Below, one piece after another: positions 1 to 9,547 of a stretch of DNA of 64,000 nt. Position 1 is the stretch's first letter; every line of letters starts with the position of its first letter. A program made the translations under genes and the position numbers. This DNA comes from Takakia lepidozioides (taxonomy: Eukaryota; Streptophyta; Takakiopsida; Takakiales; Takakiaceae). The notes under the pieces are model-generated. The model was not told the origin of the DNA, did not search any database, and was given only the letters and a program-made list of their open reading frames with translations. The stretch covers positions 17,856,001 through 17,920,000 of the forward strand of contig CM060732.1 of the NCBI GenBank assembly GCA_030704615.1. The letters run 5' to 3'.

Positions 1-1
1 C

Positions 2-466
2 TTGCTCAAATCGGACCCTGTTGCAGAGGAGGAGACAGAATCGCATCGGCCATTCTTTGCCAGAAAATCGTTTCTCGCGAGTCCCCAGAAGCCCTTTTTT
101 CTACCAGCGTATGCAGACACGGCTGCCAAAGAAGCCATCAGGAGGGAGGATAGGCCTACTCGGTTAGAGCAATTGACATACGGGAATGAGCAGAGAATTA
201 TAATGAGGCGTGAGGCCAAACATAGAATTGTGAAAGGCAGAGTAGGGAAGTTCGTAATAGAATCCGCGTCCGAGAGCGAGGGGAATGTCGAGGAGACTTC
301 CGCACCCAGGTGGACAGTTCCGGCTGGTGAGGATGGTATTTTTGAGGGGAGGGCTTCTCAGAGTAACAGCGGTAGCGGCAGTGCAGGTTCGGAGGCAGGT
401 GGAAGGCAGCCATCCTTGCATGAGGGCGGGGATGCATCGGACAGTGATAGCGGATCCTCACCATAG
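2..466 (+). CDS. C-terminal part of an unknown protein with a Ser/Asp-rich tail
   Basis: The reading frame is already open at the window edge; its first usable codon is TTG, not ATG, so this is probably a last exon or the 3' end of a gene starting outside. About 154 residues are visible. The first half is basic (many R and K, for example an IIMRREAKHR stretch). The last 60 residues are low-complexity Ser/Gly/Glu/Asp, ending in DSDSGSSP before TAG. Acidic serine tails are common in nuclear proteins and in plant transposon proteins, but no domain is recognised and no function is assigned. A similar acidic tail ends the exon at 47990-48293. Confidence 0.4.
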   Translation: MLKSDPVAEEETESHRPFFARKSFLASPQKPFFLPAYADTAAKEAIRREDRPTRLEQLTYGNEQRIIMRREAKHRIVKGRVGKFVIESASESEGNVEETSAPRWTVPAGEDGIFEGRASQSNSGSGSAGSEAGGRQPSLHEGGDASDSDSGSSP

Positions 467-699
467 CAAAGTCTCATTTGGATCCTTTTGTTGTACAGTT
501 CTGAAACACTTAATGAATATATTGACGATTTGAAAAATCATTGTGTTCAGACTGCTTGTCCATTCCCTACATTTCTTCCGCCAACCAAAATCTATAATAA
601 AAGCAGAAGAGACGCAAACTTCAGTGAAGAACCCTACAAGTAATTTATGCACACCATCGACCCGGGAACTTGAAGCCATGAAAACCCTGCCGTTTCTAA

Positions 700-1000
700 C
701 ATTCCTATTGGGAAATTTGGCGCCGAAATAGCCCAGTTTGCGCCTTCGTTATATGGGCCTCAAAAATTCCACGGATGAATTACTGCACCAAAATATTGCG
801 ATGGAAGCCTTCAGCACAAGGCACTTCACCACATTCCACTTGGGTATTTCGGCGCCGAAATTGCCCGTTCTGCGCCATTAAATACCGCACTATATCACAT
901 TTTAAGAGGTAATTTCGGTGCCGAAATACCCCGGTGGATGTCTTCAAAACACCATTTTAGCACACTGCTCTTGGGAATAACGGCGCCGAAATTCCTCATT
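700..1000. repeat. Four diverged repeats built on a GGCGCC palindrome
   Basis: Four copies of a diverged unit of about 65 bp (or 130 bp for the first spacing) centre on TTTCGGCGCCGAAA or close variants. Cores lie at 716-729, 847-860 (a perfect 14-bp palindrome), 913-926 (GGTGCC variant) and 980-991. Each is preceded by TTGGGWAT-like sequence, and the first two are followed by GCCC...TGCGCC. No gene is seen in 467-1190 apart from this. Confidence 0.7.
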
Positions 1001-1094
1001 CCGCATCCTGGACCAGGAGAAACAGACCCTATTACCGAGGTAAGAGGACATAACACCGTCAATAAAGGCAGGAAAATTCCAATTCCGCGGATGT

Positions 1095-1146
1095 CCGCTC
1101 ATGAGCTCATAGGCTCATAGGCTCATGGGCTCATGCGCTCATGAAA
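1095..1146 (+). repeat. GCTCAT short tandem repeat
   Basis: About seven imperfect copies of GCTCATG/GCTCATAG, ending in GCTCATGAAATAG. The same ending recurs at the second GCTCAT array near 2650, so the two arrays bracket the SWIM gene and the 75-bp repeats. Confidence 0.7.
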
Positions 1147-1194
1147 TAGTAAACCTCCGGTGCTGTACCTGCACCTTGTTTCAGCGGCAGATTT

Positions 1195-1890
1195 TTGACT
1201 CCCACATTTGCTCACGCCACAACGCAGACATTTTGGTTCTGTAGGCACGACATAATGACCTGTGTATTTGGCAAGCCCAAGTACGGGATTCAGGGAATGC
1301 CGGAGCCTCCGGGCGTCTGGCCTGTTGCACCGGGTTGCAGCCTCTCTCAGAATGAGGCGGATGCTCTATCTGCAGCAGGATTTCGAATGGTGCAACGCAC
1401 AGACATCCCGGCCCACGCATTTCCGGTTCCTCAGACCCAGCCATTGCATACTGCTCGGTCCAGTAGAGACGGATTGGACAATTCTGCACATCCCACAATG
1501 CGATTCGGAAGAGTGAAGAGACGACACCCTCCCAACAAGTTGAATGAGACTCGGATTGCCAATGCTCTTGGGATGGCTTGCACTATTCAGAGCTCCGTGG
1601 ACGTACCCCCACCCGGCCTTGGGCGTGTGTATCGGATGGCAACGGCCGGCTCGGCTGTACGCGACGATGTATACACAATTACGATTGGAGTGGAGCCGAC
1701 TTGCAACTGTACGGACTTCTCGTTGATGGAAGCAAAGAAGGGTTCGAAGTATTATCCGTGCAAGCATCTGTATTACATTTACCTGAAGAGGTTGAGGATG
1801 AACGTGACTATTGATGACTTTATTCATGCACCGGCGTTGAGCGTGAACGAGCTGCACAAACTCCTTCTTAGGGATTCCAGAAATCATTGA
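1195..1890 (+). CDS. SWIM zinc-finger protein
   Basis: An uninterrupted frame of 231 codons. Near residues 170-200 it has a SWIM-type zinc finger: CNC, a 15-residue loop, then CKH (C-x-C-xn-C-x-H), preceded by a beta-like VYTITIGVEPT stretch and followed by a helix ending LSVNELHKLL. SWIM fingers bind DNA or protein; they occur in FAR1/MULE-type transposases and in MEX/ZSWIM2-type ubiquitin ligases. The short loop and CKHLYYIYL pattern look more like the ZSWIM2 type than MULE, and no transposase core is seen. The first in-frame ATG is at 1255. A possible splice acceptor (TTTCAG) ends at 1184, so this may be a last exon instead. The function in the plant is unknown. Confidence 0.6.
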   Translation: MTPTFAHATTQTFWFCRHDIMTCVFGKPKYGIQGMPEPPGVWPVAPGCSLSQNEADALSAAGFRMVQRTDIPAHAFPVPQTQPLHTARSSRDGLDNSAHPTMRFGRVKRRHPPNKLNETRIANALGMACTIQSSVDVPPPGLGRVYRMATAGSAVRDDVYTITIGVEPTCNCTDFSLMEAKKGSKYYPCKHLYYIYLKRLRMNVTIDDFIHAPALSVNELHKLLLRDSRNH

Positions 1891-2050
1891 TGGGGCAAAC
1901 GGAATCCTCCATATGGATATTTTCAAATGCATTTTGCTGTATCAGACTTTTTTTTTGCAGTGTAATGAAATGCACCCCAAAACTCCTGGAATGAGGCAAT
2001 ATTCCATTCAAACTGAGATCCAACAGAAGCAGTTCTGGGGCCATTTCTGG

Positions 2051-2280
2051 AAAAATGGCGCCGAATTTCTCTTTTTGGGGCCGAAAACTCGCTAAGTCCC
2101 AACATGCACTGGTACCTGTGTTTGGGAAAATGGCGCCGAATTTCTCTTTTTGGGGCCGAAAACTGGCTAAGTCCCAACATGCACTGGTACCGTGTCTGGA
2201 AAAATGGCGCCGAATTTCTCTTTTTTGGGCCGAAAACTGGCTAAGTCCGAACATGCACTGGAAAAATGGCGCCGAATTAC
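2051..2280. repeat. 75-bp tandem repeat with GGCGCCGAATTTCTC core
   Basis: TGGCGCCGAA recurs at 2056, 2131, 2205 and 2267 (periods 75, 74, 62). Each full unit also carries GGGGCCGAAAACTGGCTAAG and CCCAACATGCACTGG. The GGCGCC core is the same as at 700-1000, and further weak copies continue to about 2405 (CGCGAAATTCGGCGCC). The frames open across it are repeat artefacts. 1890-2050 and 2410-2600 hold nothing recognisable. Confidence 0.85.
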
Positions 2281-2604
2281 CTGTCATGAGGGGACCTATA
2301 GCCGCGGAATTCGGCACCATTTTTCGCCAGAGAGACCTATTGCCGCGAAATACGTCGCCGTTTTTTCAGGTTATGGACCCTATTACCGCGAAATTCGGCG
2401 CCATATTTGCACATGTCGCTAGGAATTGGCATGAGCGGAAGACAAAATATCATGAGCACAACTGTCAAAAGTGCAATTTTCCCTTCAAGGGGCCGAATAA
2501 TATATTTGTTTTTTCTGACACATTGCATTAAATTATTGTTTTTTTATTGTTTTTTATTTTCGAAATTTGTACTTCTGCTCATGAAAACCGATTGTGTTAC
2601 TACT

Positions 2605-2655
2605 CTGCTCATGCCGCTCATGCCGCTCATGCCGCTCATGCTCATGAAATAGCAA
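2605..2655 (+). repeat. GCTCATGCC short tandem repeat
   Basis: Four to five perfect nine-base units followed by GCTCATGAAATAG, the same ending as at 1146. It directly abuts the LINE tail that starts near 2657. Confidence 0.8.
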
Positions 2656-2656
2656 A

Positions 2657-3360
2657 CCTCTGGCCATTGACCCCGCGCCCAGTTTGAGTAGAAACAAAAG
2701 GGACAGAACCTGCCTCTGTTAGGGGCTGACGTTGGTAGTAAGACTTACCTTCATATATAGAATTAATCCGGGTTTTCCAGATATCCTTTAGAAATCTCTT
2801 CACACAAACATCAATCTGTTGTGTGTGATTTGCCCAATAACTAGGCCTCAGGAGGGCCTGGGCTTTTGGCTCAGCCTTGAGACTTTCAAAGTTGGCAAAC
2901 AAAGGTACAAGCACAATTCCCTTTATAGATTTGAAGAGAGCGTCTCTTTGGTGAGAGAACCCCGGACAATGTATCAGAAAATGAGTACCGTCTTCAGATT
3001 GCCCACACAACGGGCAATTGCATTCTCCCTTTCCTCTCTGCTTCTGTTTGCTGTTAGAGGTAGGCTTCCTGCCCTGAGTTTAAATTTCAGTCTAGTGCCG
3101 AGACAGGGTAGACCCTTGAGGTCATCCAAGATGTCCTCCCCCATGTCACTGACTGGAAACAAGTTCAGGGAAGTTTTCTGCCTAACTTCATTTTCATCAG
3201 ACAATCTCATGGCAACAGACATGGCTTTGGACACTACAGCCTCTAAGTCGGATTTATCAACCCATATTGCAGATCCGTACTCCAAGGCAAGTCTAATAAT
3301 GCAACAAAGCATGGTTTTCTTAACCTCAGAGTTGACCCCTCTGAAGAAAAAGTTAAAATG
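2657..3360 (-). pseudogene. LINE 3' fragment (copy A), internally deleted
   Basis: Read on the minus strand this is the C-terminal end of a non-LTR retrotransposon ORF2: SAIWVD, then VRQKTSLNLFPVSDMG, then a terminal zinc-binding motif of the C-x2-C...H...H-C kind (CGQSEDGTHFLIHC) and a 100-residue tail. Compared with copy C (34272-35149), a block of roughly 100 codons is missing between SAIWVD and the DLEAVVS segment. No endonuclease or YxDD reverse-transcriptase core is present, so the copy is 5'-truncated and inactive. Related tails lie at 9548-10281, 34272-35149 and 35385-36074, all on the minus strand. Confidence 0.75.
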
Positions 3361-4457
3361 AGAGAGGGAAGATATTCATGTCATGTCAAGACATGGACAG
3401 ATCAGCCTGTCATATTGCAAATTCAAGACATATACACACAAACATCTTGAAAACTCAAATTGCAGGTCATAGGCCTGATGTCATGACAAGGCCAAAACTA
3501 TAGGTAAGATACCATTACAGCTTACCATCCTCATCCTTCAAGAGGTCCATGCTAAAGCTTGCAAATAACACCTCACTATGATCCATCACACACCAGAAAC
3601 AGGCCCGAAAAGGAGCAGTTCGGTTCCTTATCAGGCTGCCGCCATAACATTCAAGGCCACCACGTCCTTAGAGCCCCAAACCTGCCGAAGCAGCCCCCAT
3701 AAAACCAGATCCTCTATGGCCCAAAGAACTTACAACCTAGCTCAATAATCCACAGGCCCTGCTGTCAAAGATCAAAAGATAGGGTATGGTTTGTATGCAG
3801 GCCTCAGGAAATAGGCCAGACAGGTCGAGCTACCCATCGACGGTAGAACGACAAAAGCCAAAATATAGGCTGTAGCATGCCAAACCAGGAGCAGTCGGGT
3901 TGAAATCGGGGCTGCACATGGTCCCATCACAAGCCCCCACAAAATCAACAGATTAGTGAGGATTGTGGAACCCTAGGTGAATCTCAGACCCTCATACTTG
4001 TCATCGATGTCAACTAAGAAACTCAAAAGCAAGAGAAGAAGACAAGAACATAAGGATCCCTAAACTCCAAAGGCACCTTAAGCGATTGGGGAAGAGGGTT
4101 ATGTGCCATCACCACCCGCAGCAAGCCGCCTCCACAAAGCACATGAGCAATGAAGCAAAGCAGGCAAAAACGCAAGGCACCAGAAAGGAGGGAGAGAGAC
4201 TTCCCAGCACAAATGCCCTTGCTAAGCTTAAAAGCCAGAGGAGGGAAGATGCCACTGCAATCACAGCAATGTTTCCCGCTGCAAGAGAGACAGGGCGCCG
4301 CCTTCGTGCCTCCCCATGCGCTCATCCAGCATGGGTACGACACCACAAACGGGGCAGCCACCAAAGCACGTCCGCCATAACACTCTCCCCGCGAACTCAG
4401 AAGCACATCGCGTGCTTCTGACAGCGGGAGAGACAACATAGGGTTTTCTTTCCCCGA

Positions 4458-5016
4458 TTTTCATCCGTGGATGAAAAACAATAGGATACAACATTCTACT
4501 CTGACGGATTTCACCCGCAGCAGGTTAAAAATAGGTTTTAGGGTAGGGGTTAGGGTTTTCCCCGTAATTAATCATAATTAGGGGTAGTAAAGATCAATCC
4601 CATGCCATAATCATGTCATCCATAAGCAGATCACTATGTCAGGATGAAAAAAGTAGGGAATATCATCCGTGGCAGCGATTTACCTCCTCTTAGGTAATTC
4701 AACATTCCTCACCAGACCATCCGGTATGGATAAAAAGAGTCAATGAAAGAGGAATGAAAAAAATTATTGTCCTAGTATTTTTTTCAACCGGTATGGATGA
4801 AAAAAATGATGTTGTTGGCAACCTTCATAGAGGTAATTTTTTCCATTCCATGGTTACTCATCCGGTATGGATGAGAGTCATTAAAGGAGGAATGAAAAAG
4901 CCAAAAGAACCATCCTAGAGGTAATTCAGTGTCCATCATGGCGGCTCATCCGGTATGGATGAAAAAGCCGATAGAGGATGGATGAGCCTCTGTCAAAACT
5001 TCATCCAGTATGGGTG
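4458..5016. repeat. Array of short inverted repeats TTCATCC...GGATGAA
   Basis: Short hairpin-forming motifs recur every 60-90 bases: TTTTCATCCGTGGATGAAAA at 4458-4477, and CATCCGGTATGGATG or close variants at 4718, 4785, 4859, 4947 and 5002. Looser copies lie at 5302, 5450 and 5520. The mirror array lies in copy 2 (10563, 10651, 10734, 11046), and further copies occur at 14360, 14503 and 39430-39655. Confidence 0.75.
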
Positions 5017-5113
5017 AAAAAACATGGAATCAACATTGATAGCAAACTGCTGGGTTCCTAGTAGAAAGGGAGACAGAGGGAGAGAGGGGGCAACAAAGAG
5101 AAAACAAAAAGGT

Positions 5114-5128
5114 GGGGGGGGGGGGGGG
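5114..5128 (+). repeat. G tract of 15
   Basis: A run of 15 G followed by ATGACTGAGCAGCAGCCCC. The corresponding module at 10362-10414 and 39885-39956 has a G run and a C run around a GCAGCTGC palindrome, which could fold into a hairpin. Confidence 0.85.
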
Positions 5129-5230
5129 ATGACTGAGCAGCAGCCCCACCTTTCTCTTTTTCTTTTTGTTTCCTGATCTCTCCCTCTCACTCCCTCTCTC
5201 TCTCCCTCTGTACATGGATCCTGTTGGTAA

Positions 5231-6420
5231 CCTATTCCATAACCCAGAGGGTTTGGTACTAAGGTAATTTTTTACTAAACTATAATTAACTTTCTGCTAT
5301 CTTCATCCATACCGGATATAGTTAATAATGGATGAATTCCATTAAATGTTAATTATGGTTATCATTTTTTACTTGGTTCCTTTGGATTATTAAGGTCATT
5401 TATATCTAACCCTAATGAATGCCAGGTTCTGGTCATCGATTTTAGGATGTCATCCCTGCTGGATGACATGGCGATGACAACAGGGGAATATTCACCTTTC
5501 ATTCCTTATTTTTCATCCCACATGGATGAAATCGCAATGGTTTGCCATATTTCCTCTCCTGCCATAAAACTTGCACGATACTGTGCGTTTTTTCTACGGG
5601 AGATGAAGTGATGGTGTCAGAGGGATCTCTTAGCACGAATTTTATGATTTTGATGGCTATGGAGACGCTTCAATGTTGTTTACAAGTACTCTGGCAAGAT
5701 TCCAGTCCTTTCTCATCTCCCTTGGGAGGCGTAACGGCGGCGGTGCTTCAATTCCCTCAGTATGGTGACCTATTCCCTTGGCGGGCAATCTACCTTAGGC
5801 TGCCCGACTGCTTGTAGATCCTCTCTGGATCATTAAGTTTCAGCACTGCTCATAAAAACTCAGGGGGTTTCTTCACCTGTTAAAATGCGCATAGATTTCA
5901 AGCAAACCATTGCTTGTTTGTGCTGTTGATTGTCAAGTGCTTGGAGCGATGTCGAGTCCTCTTCCGCAATCGATTAAGGTTGTGGATAACCTTGCTTGTG
6001 TTTAGAATAGTCAGCCATCAGATGGACTAGTATGATTCAAATAAACTGTGACGATCAAGAGGAGACAACCGGAATCACAAACTCATGAATTCATTGATTT
6101 CGAAGTCTAACAAGTAAATGGGTAGGCTGCAATCAGCAACCCCTCTTTTATGTTTTCTTTCACATACATGAACACCACTCTTACTCTTTAGTCTAATACC
6201 ACGGTAGAAGTGTCCTTAGTGCGTTTCGTTCCACCTAAATATCACACGTGTTTGACAACAGCCAGACAAAATCTATTGCACCGGGGTACTGATAGTTTTT
6301 AGAGAATTAAGTCAGTTCCATAGAGAGATTCCCACCCGGCCGGGATAGGTTAATCCCAGAAACCCATGGCTGCAAGCAAAGCATTACACATCGTCGTGGG
6401 ACATTTTCCCTCTCTTGAGG
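5231..6420. other. No gene recognised
   Basis: Mostly AT-rich unassigned sequence. A 91-codon frame at 5542-5817 has no recognisable motif. Two more TTCATCC/GGATGA pairs near 5450 and 5520 suggest that the interspersed repeat extends to about 5530. Confidence 0.4.
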
Positions 6421-7345
6421 TGAAAACAGAGATGCACCCACATTTTGCATACATGTCAACCTTGGTATTGTTCAGAATGACATTTGGTACAATTCCAGCT
6501 CTGAAGATGTTGCCATGGGCCTCTTTCCCCTTTTCCATCTGTCCAGGGCTCGATGTACCCACATTTTGCATACATGTCCACCAGGGTATTGTTCAGAATG
6601 ACATTTGGTACAATTCCAGCTCTGAAGATGTCGCCATGGACCTCTTTCCCCTTTTCCAGAGCTGCCAGGGCAGTGTTCAGAATGACATTTGGTACAATTC
6701 CAGCTTTGATGATATCCCCATGCATCTCTTTGCCTTTGTCCAGGGCTCGATGCACCCACATTTTGCATACATGTCCACCAGGGTATTGTCCAGAATGACA
6801 TTTGGTACAATTCCAGCTCTGAAGATGTCGCCATGGACCTCTTTCCCCTTTTCCAGAGCTGCCAAGGCAGTGTTCAGAATGACATTTGGTACAATTCCAG
6901 CTTTGATGATATCCCCATGCACCTCTTTGCCCTTGTCCAGGGCTCGATGCACCCACATTTTGCATATATGTCCACCAGGGTATTGTCCAGAAAGACATTT
7001 GGTACAATTCCAGCTCTGAAGATGTCACCAAGGACCTCTTTCCCCTTTACTAGAGCTGCCAGGGCAGTGTTCAGAATGACAATTGGTACAATTCCAGCTT
7101 TGATGATATCCCCATGCACCTCTTTGCCCTTGTCCAGGGATCGATGCACCCACATTTTGCATACATGTCCACCAGGGTATTGTTCAGAATGACATTTGGT
7201 ACAATTCCAGCTCTGAAGATGTCGCCATAGACATCTTTCCCCTTTTCCAGAGCTGCCAGGGCAGTGTTCAAATGACATTTGGTACAATTCCAACTTTGAT
7301 GATATCCACATGCACCTCTTTGCCCTGGGCTCGATGCACCCACAT
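6421..7345 (-). repeat. 197-bp tandem array made of PPR coding sequence
   Basis: Between four and five head-to-tail units. The landmark CGATG(C/T)ACCC starts at 6551, 6748, 6944, 7142 and 7332, giving periods of 197, 196, 198 and 190. On the minus strand each unit reads as two related pieces of a PLS-type pentatricopeptide protein: GKEVHGDI(F/I)(R/K)AGIVPNVILN twice, with one LVDMYAKCGC segment. PPR proteins bind organellar RNA. Because 197 is not a multiple of three, the frame changes at each unit, so no single PPR protein can be read through the array. It is a satellite derived from a PPR exon. Confidence 0.85.
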
Positions 7346-7384
7346 TCCTATGCTGACTTGCATCTGCTTCCAGCAGACATTCAC

Positions 7385-8137
7385 CACGGTGCAGCTTTGC
7401 GGGCAGAGATTGAAACGTGGCCTGCTAAGACCAAGCTAACTCTCCCAAGAACCTTGTAAACATTAGGAAGAATACCAAATCATAACAGGAGCCAAGAGCC
7501 CACATTTGCAGGATGGACTTACTTCTTCACATGGTACATTAAGAAAAAGCCACACCTTGTGATTGCGGTTGTCCCACCATCGCGAAGGATTTTAAAAACT
7601 CATGCCAACTCTGCTCCGTGCTGCAAATACAGGGCCGAGTCTGATGAGAGGGCAAAACAAGGCTGAAATAGGTCGAAGAAGAAGGTGCCCTCACCACATT
7701 GTCCTCGACCTTGTGTCATGACCCATGGAGGATTTGATTGACCATGAACCCAAGCGGACCTCTTGTGTGTGCTGCTTGCGTCTATAGTCAGGTAATGTCG
7801 GATTGGTCTGTGAGAACCACCATGGTGCAGCTGAGCGGGCGTCAATTGAAACACGGACTGCTAAGACCAAGCTGACTCTCCCAAGAACCTTGTAAGCATC
7901 ATGAAGAATACCACATCATGGTACTAACAGCCTACAGGAGCCAAGAGCCCACATTTGCAGGATGGACAAACTTCTTCACATCGTACATTAAAAAAAAACC
8001 ACACCTTGTGATCGCGGTTGTCCCACCATCGTGAAGGATCTGTAAAAAACTCATGCCAGCTCTGCTCCGCCGAGCAATTCAGGGCCGAGTCCGATGAGAG
8101 GACAAAACAGGCTGAAACAGGTCGAAGAAGAATTAGG
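7385..8137. repeat. Direct repeat pair of about 320 bp
   Basis: 7396-7720 and 7828-8137 are diverged direct copies; both hold AGGAGCCAAGAGCCCACAT and GTTGTCCCACCATCG. Part of the first copy recurs inverted at 42490-42715 (for example GGGAGAGTCAGCTTGGTCTT). No coding function is seen. Confidence 0.75.
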
Positions 8138-8400
8138 CTCGCACACGCATTGCATCTACAAACGAACTTGACCAAGTCTGCCTTTACCCCTTCCCGCATC
8201 ATTTGCTCATAGGTCTTTGCTCATACGTCTCCGAAGCCTCTATACCAAGCCCACGCTGTGCATATCCTCGCCGTTCCTGCAACATTTGCTCAAGAATAGC
8301 TCTGCAAAGCCTCCATCCCACGCCCTTGAATATCCTGCGATCATCGCGTTCCATGCTCTTGGCTCTATACTAAGAAAATGCGCAGGAGACCAAAAAGAAA
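8137..8400 (-). pseudogene. PPR gene fragment
   Basis: The minus strand at 8137-8202 reads REGVKADLVKFVCRCNACAS, which matches the PPR helix pair EGVNPNHITFVCVCNACA seen intact at 45853-46245. A second piece around 8290-8370 reads like WNAMIAGY...GMEAL with disruptions. The fragment is too short and broken to act as an RNA-binding protein. It lies immediately beside a CACTA-like end, and the same block occurs inverted at 42335-42445. Confidence 0.6.
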
Positions 8401-8424
8401 AGCCAAAATGAGGCTAAGTCCTAG

Positions 8425-8751
8425 CCCTCTAATGGGCAACCCTACAAACAACTTTTTTAATTTTTTAACCTTTTGGCTACCAAGCTTGCACTAGAAGTCA
8501 TTCCGGCGACTGTTGGTGGTAAGCTTGCGCTGGTCAATCATCGTTGATCACCCTTCCGTCTCGTGCGGAGCCATGCAGTCATGATGACGTCTACCAACGT
8601 AGTCGCTCAGAGGACTACGTAGTCACACAATCATTTCAACGACTACGTGAAGCCCCATTTGGTCCAAAAATACAGGGAAGTCATGGTCAAAGTCAGGAAA
8701 ACCATGACTACCATGGCCTGGCAGTCAGATATACCGCGTTCTGTTGTAGTG
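8425..8751. mobile_element. CACTA-like transposon terminus
   Basis: The sequence ends in CTGTTGTAGTG at 8741-8751, the reverse complement of CACTACAACAG, a CACTA-superfamily terminal inverted repeat. The 230 bases before it hold many AGTCA/TGACT and GTAGTC motifs in both directions (subterminal repeats). 8435-8480 resembles, inverted, 42187-42300. Related termini are at 17174 and 47898. No matching left end was found. Confidence 0.6.
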
Positions 8752-8772
8752 GGGGTGGGGAAAACACTCACC

Positions 8773-9167
8773 TTTGCCGCATCCGCAATCTTGTTATTCT
8801 TGTAATGTTTTTCGACAACATGCGGTCGCCGCCTCGGTGGTCTGGTGCCGCCCGGCGGTATCCGTTTGCAACACTTAGTGCACCAACACTCAATCCTGTC
8901 GGGGGGGTCAAAGGTGGACGTGGTTGGACGGGGTGGCCCGCGAGAGGGCAACCCGTGGCGTGCCCGACTTGATCCCGGAGTGTCAACATCCTCCGCATCA
9001 CCTGAAATTTGGCCCCGGTCCCTTCTACGATTGTGCCCGGCAGCCTGTATTGGATCAGGTGCAATGGGTGGCTCCTTGCCACGAAAAACGGTCGCTCTAG
9101 GGCCACAATCGATATGTGGTACTACCTCCCCATCCTCGAGGGAGACGGGTCGATGTTTCCTCACCAT
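8773..9167 (-). pseudogene. First exon of an unknown gene, cut off by a CACTA-like end
   Basis: Starts with ATG at 9167 (MVRKHRPVSLED) and runs 131 codons to AAAG|GTGAGTG, a good splice donor at 8772/8773. Residues about 95-120 hold a Cys/His cluster, CWCTKCC...HVVEKHYK, that could bind zinc; the middle is Arg/Pro/Gly-rich. The partner exons are absent: the CACTA-like terminus lies 21 bases inside the intron. It could be the first exon of another transposase or a host gene; no family is recognised. Confidence 0.45.
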
Positions 9168-9235
9168 CGCATCCTAATTAACACACACCGCCAGCACTTT
9201 CATTTCTCAAAAACCATTGGCGAAAAAACCCTATG

Positions 9236-9352
9236 CCTCAGCCTCGGGGCTTTCAAAATTGGTAACCAAAGGCGGAGCATCTCTATGGTGCTAGAGAGCC
9301 CAAGACAATAAATCCTTCCTCACGTTCTATCTTCAGGATGCCCACACCATGG
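9236..9352 (-). pseudogene. Very decayed LINE tail
   Basis: CCTCAGCCTCGGGGCTTTCA, GGTAACCAAAGG and CTTCAGGATGCCCACAC align in order with the intact LINE tail text in 9690-9830, with many changes. It is an older copy of the same family. Confidence 0.4.
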
Positions 9353-9547
9353 AAAAATTTGTTGAGACCCAATGTTTTGCACTTATCAGATTGAACCACA
9401 TTTTAGGTATGTGAAACCTAATTACACCGTTTATCCTTTCAACCCCAAGACCCACAACCAAAATCGCCAATCCAAAACCCAGCACCATAAAGAAAAGCAA
9501 ACACCCTAACCCAGTACCATATGAAAAAAAACAAAATAAAAATAAAA

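Larger units (their letters stand above)
3361..5220 (-). mobile_element. Long interspersed repeat, copy 1 (inverted relative to copy 2)
   Basis: Most of this stretch is the reverse complement of 10283-12190, for example the CCATCACAAGCCCCCACA block near 3922 matching 11560. The far edge (GGGAAGATATTCATGTCATG at 3366) matches the reverse complement of the end of copy 2 near 13245, so an internal part of copy 2 is missing here. It carries telomere-like TTTAGGG/TTAGGG text at 4535-4557, a hairpin array and a G tract. Both ends are GA-rich. No transposase is seen, so it is non-autonomous; its class is unknown. Frames open here are not credible genes. Confidence 0.6.

Noticed and set aside
1868-2320. 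Long minus-strand frame across the 75-bp repeats
   Set aside because: It repeats the same peptide because the DNA repeats; there is no start context and no domain.
4527-4560. Interstitial telomere from TTTAGGG-like text
   Set aside because: Only three irregular units within a dispersed repeat, and its mirror copy is at 10960; not a telomere remnant of any length.
6366-7192. Plus-strand frames of 119-217 codons in the PPR satellite
   Set aside because: They are antisense shadows of the PPR text, which reads on the minus strand.
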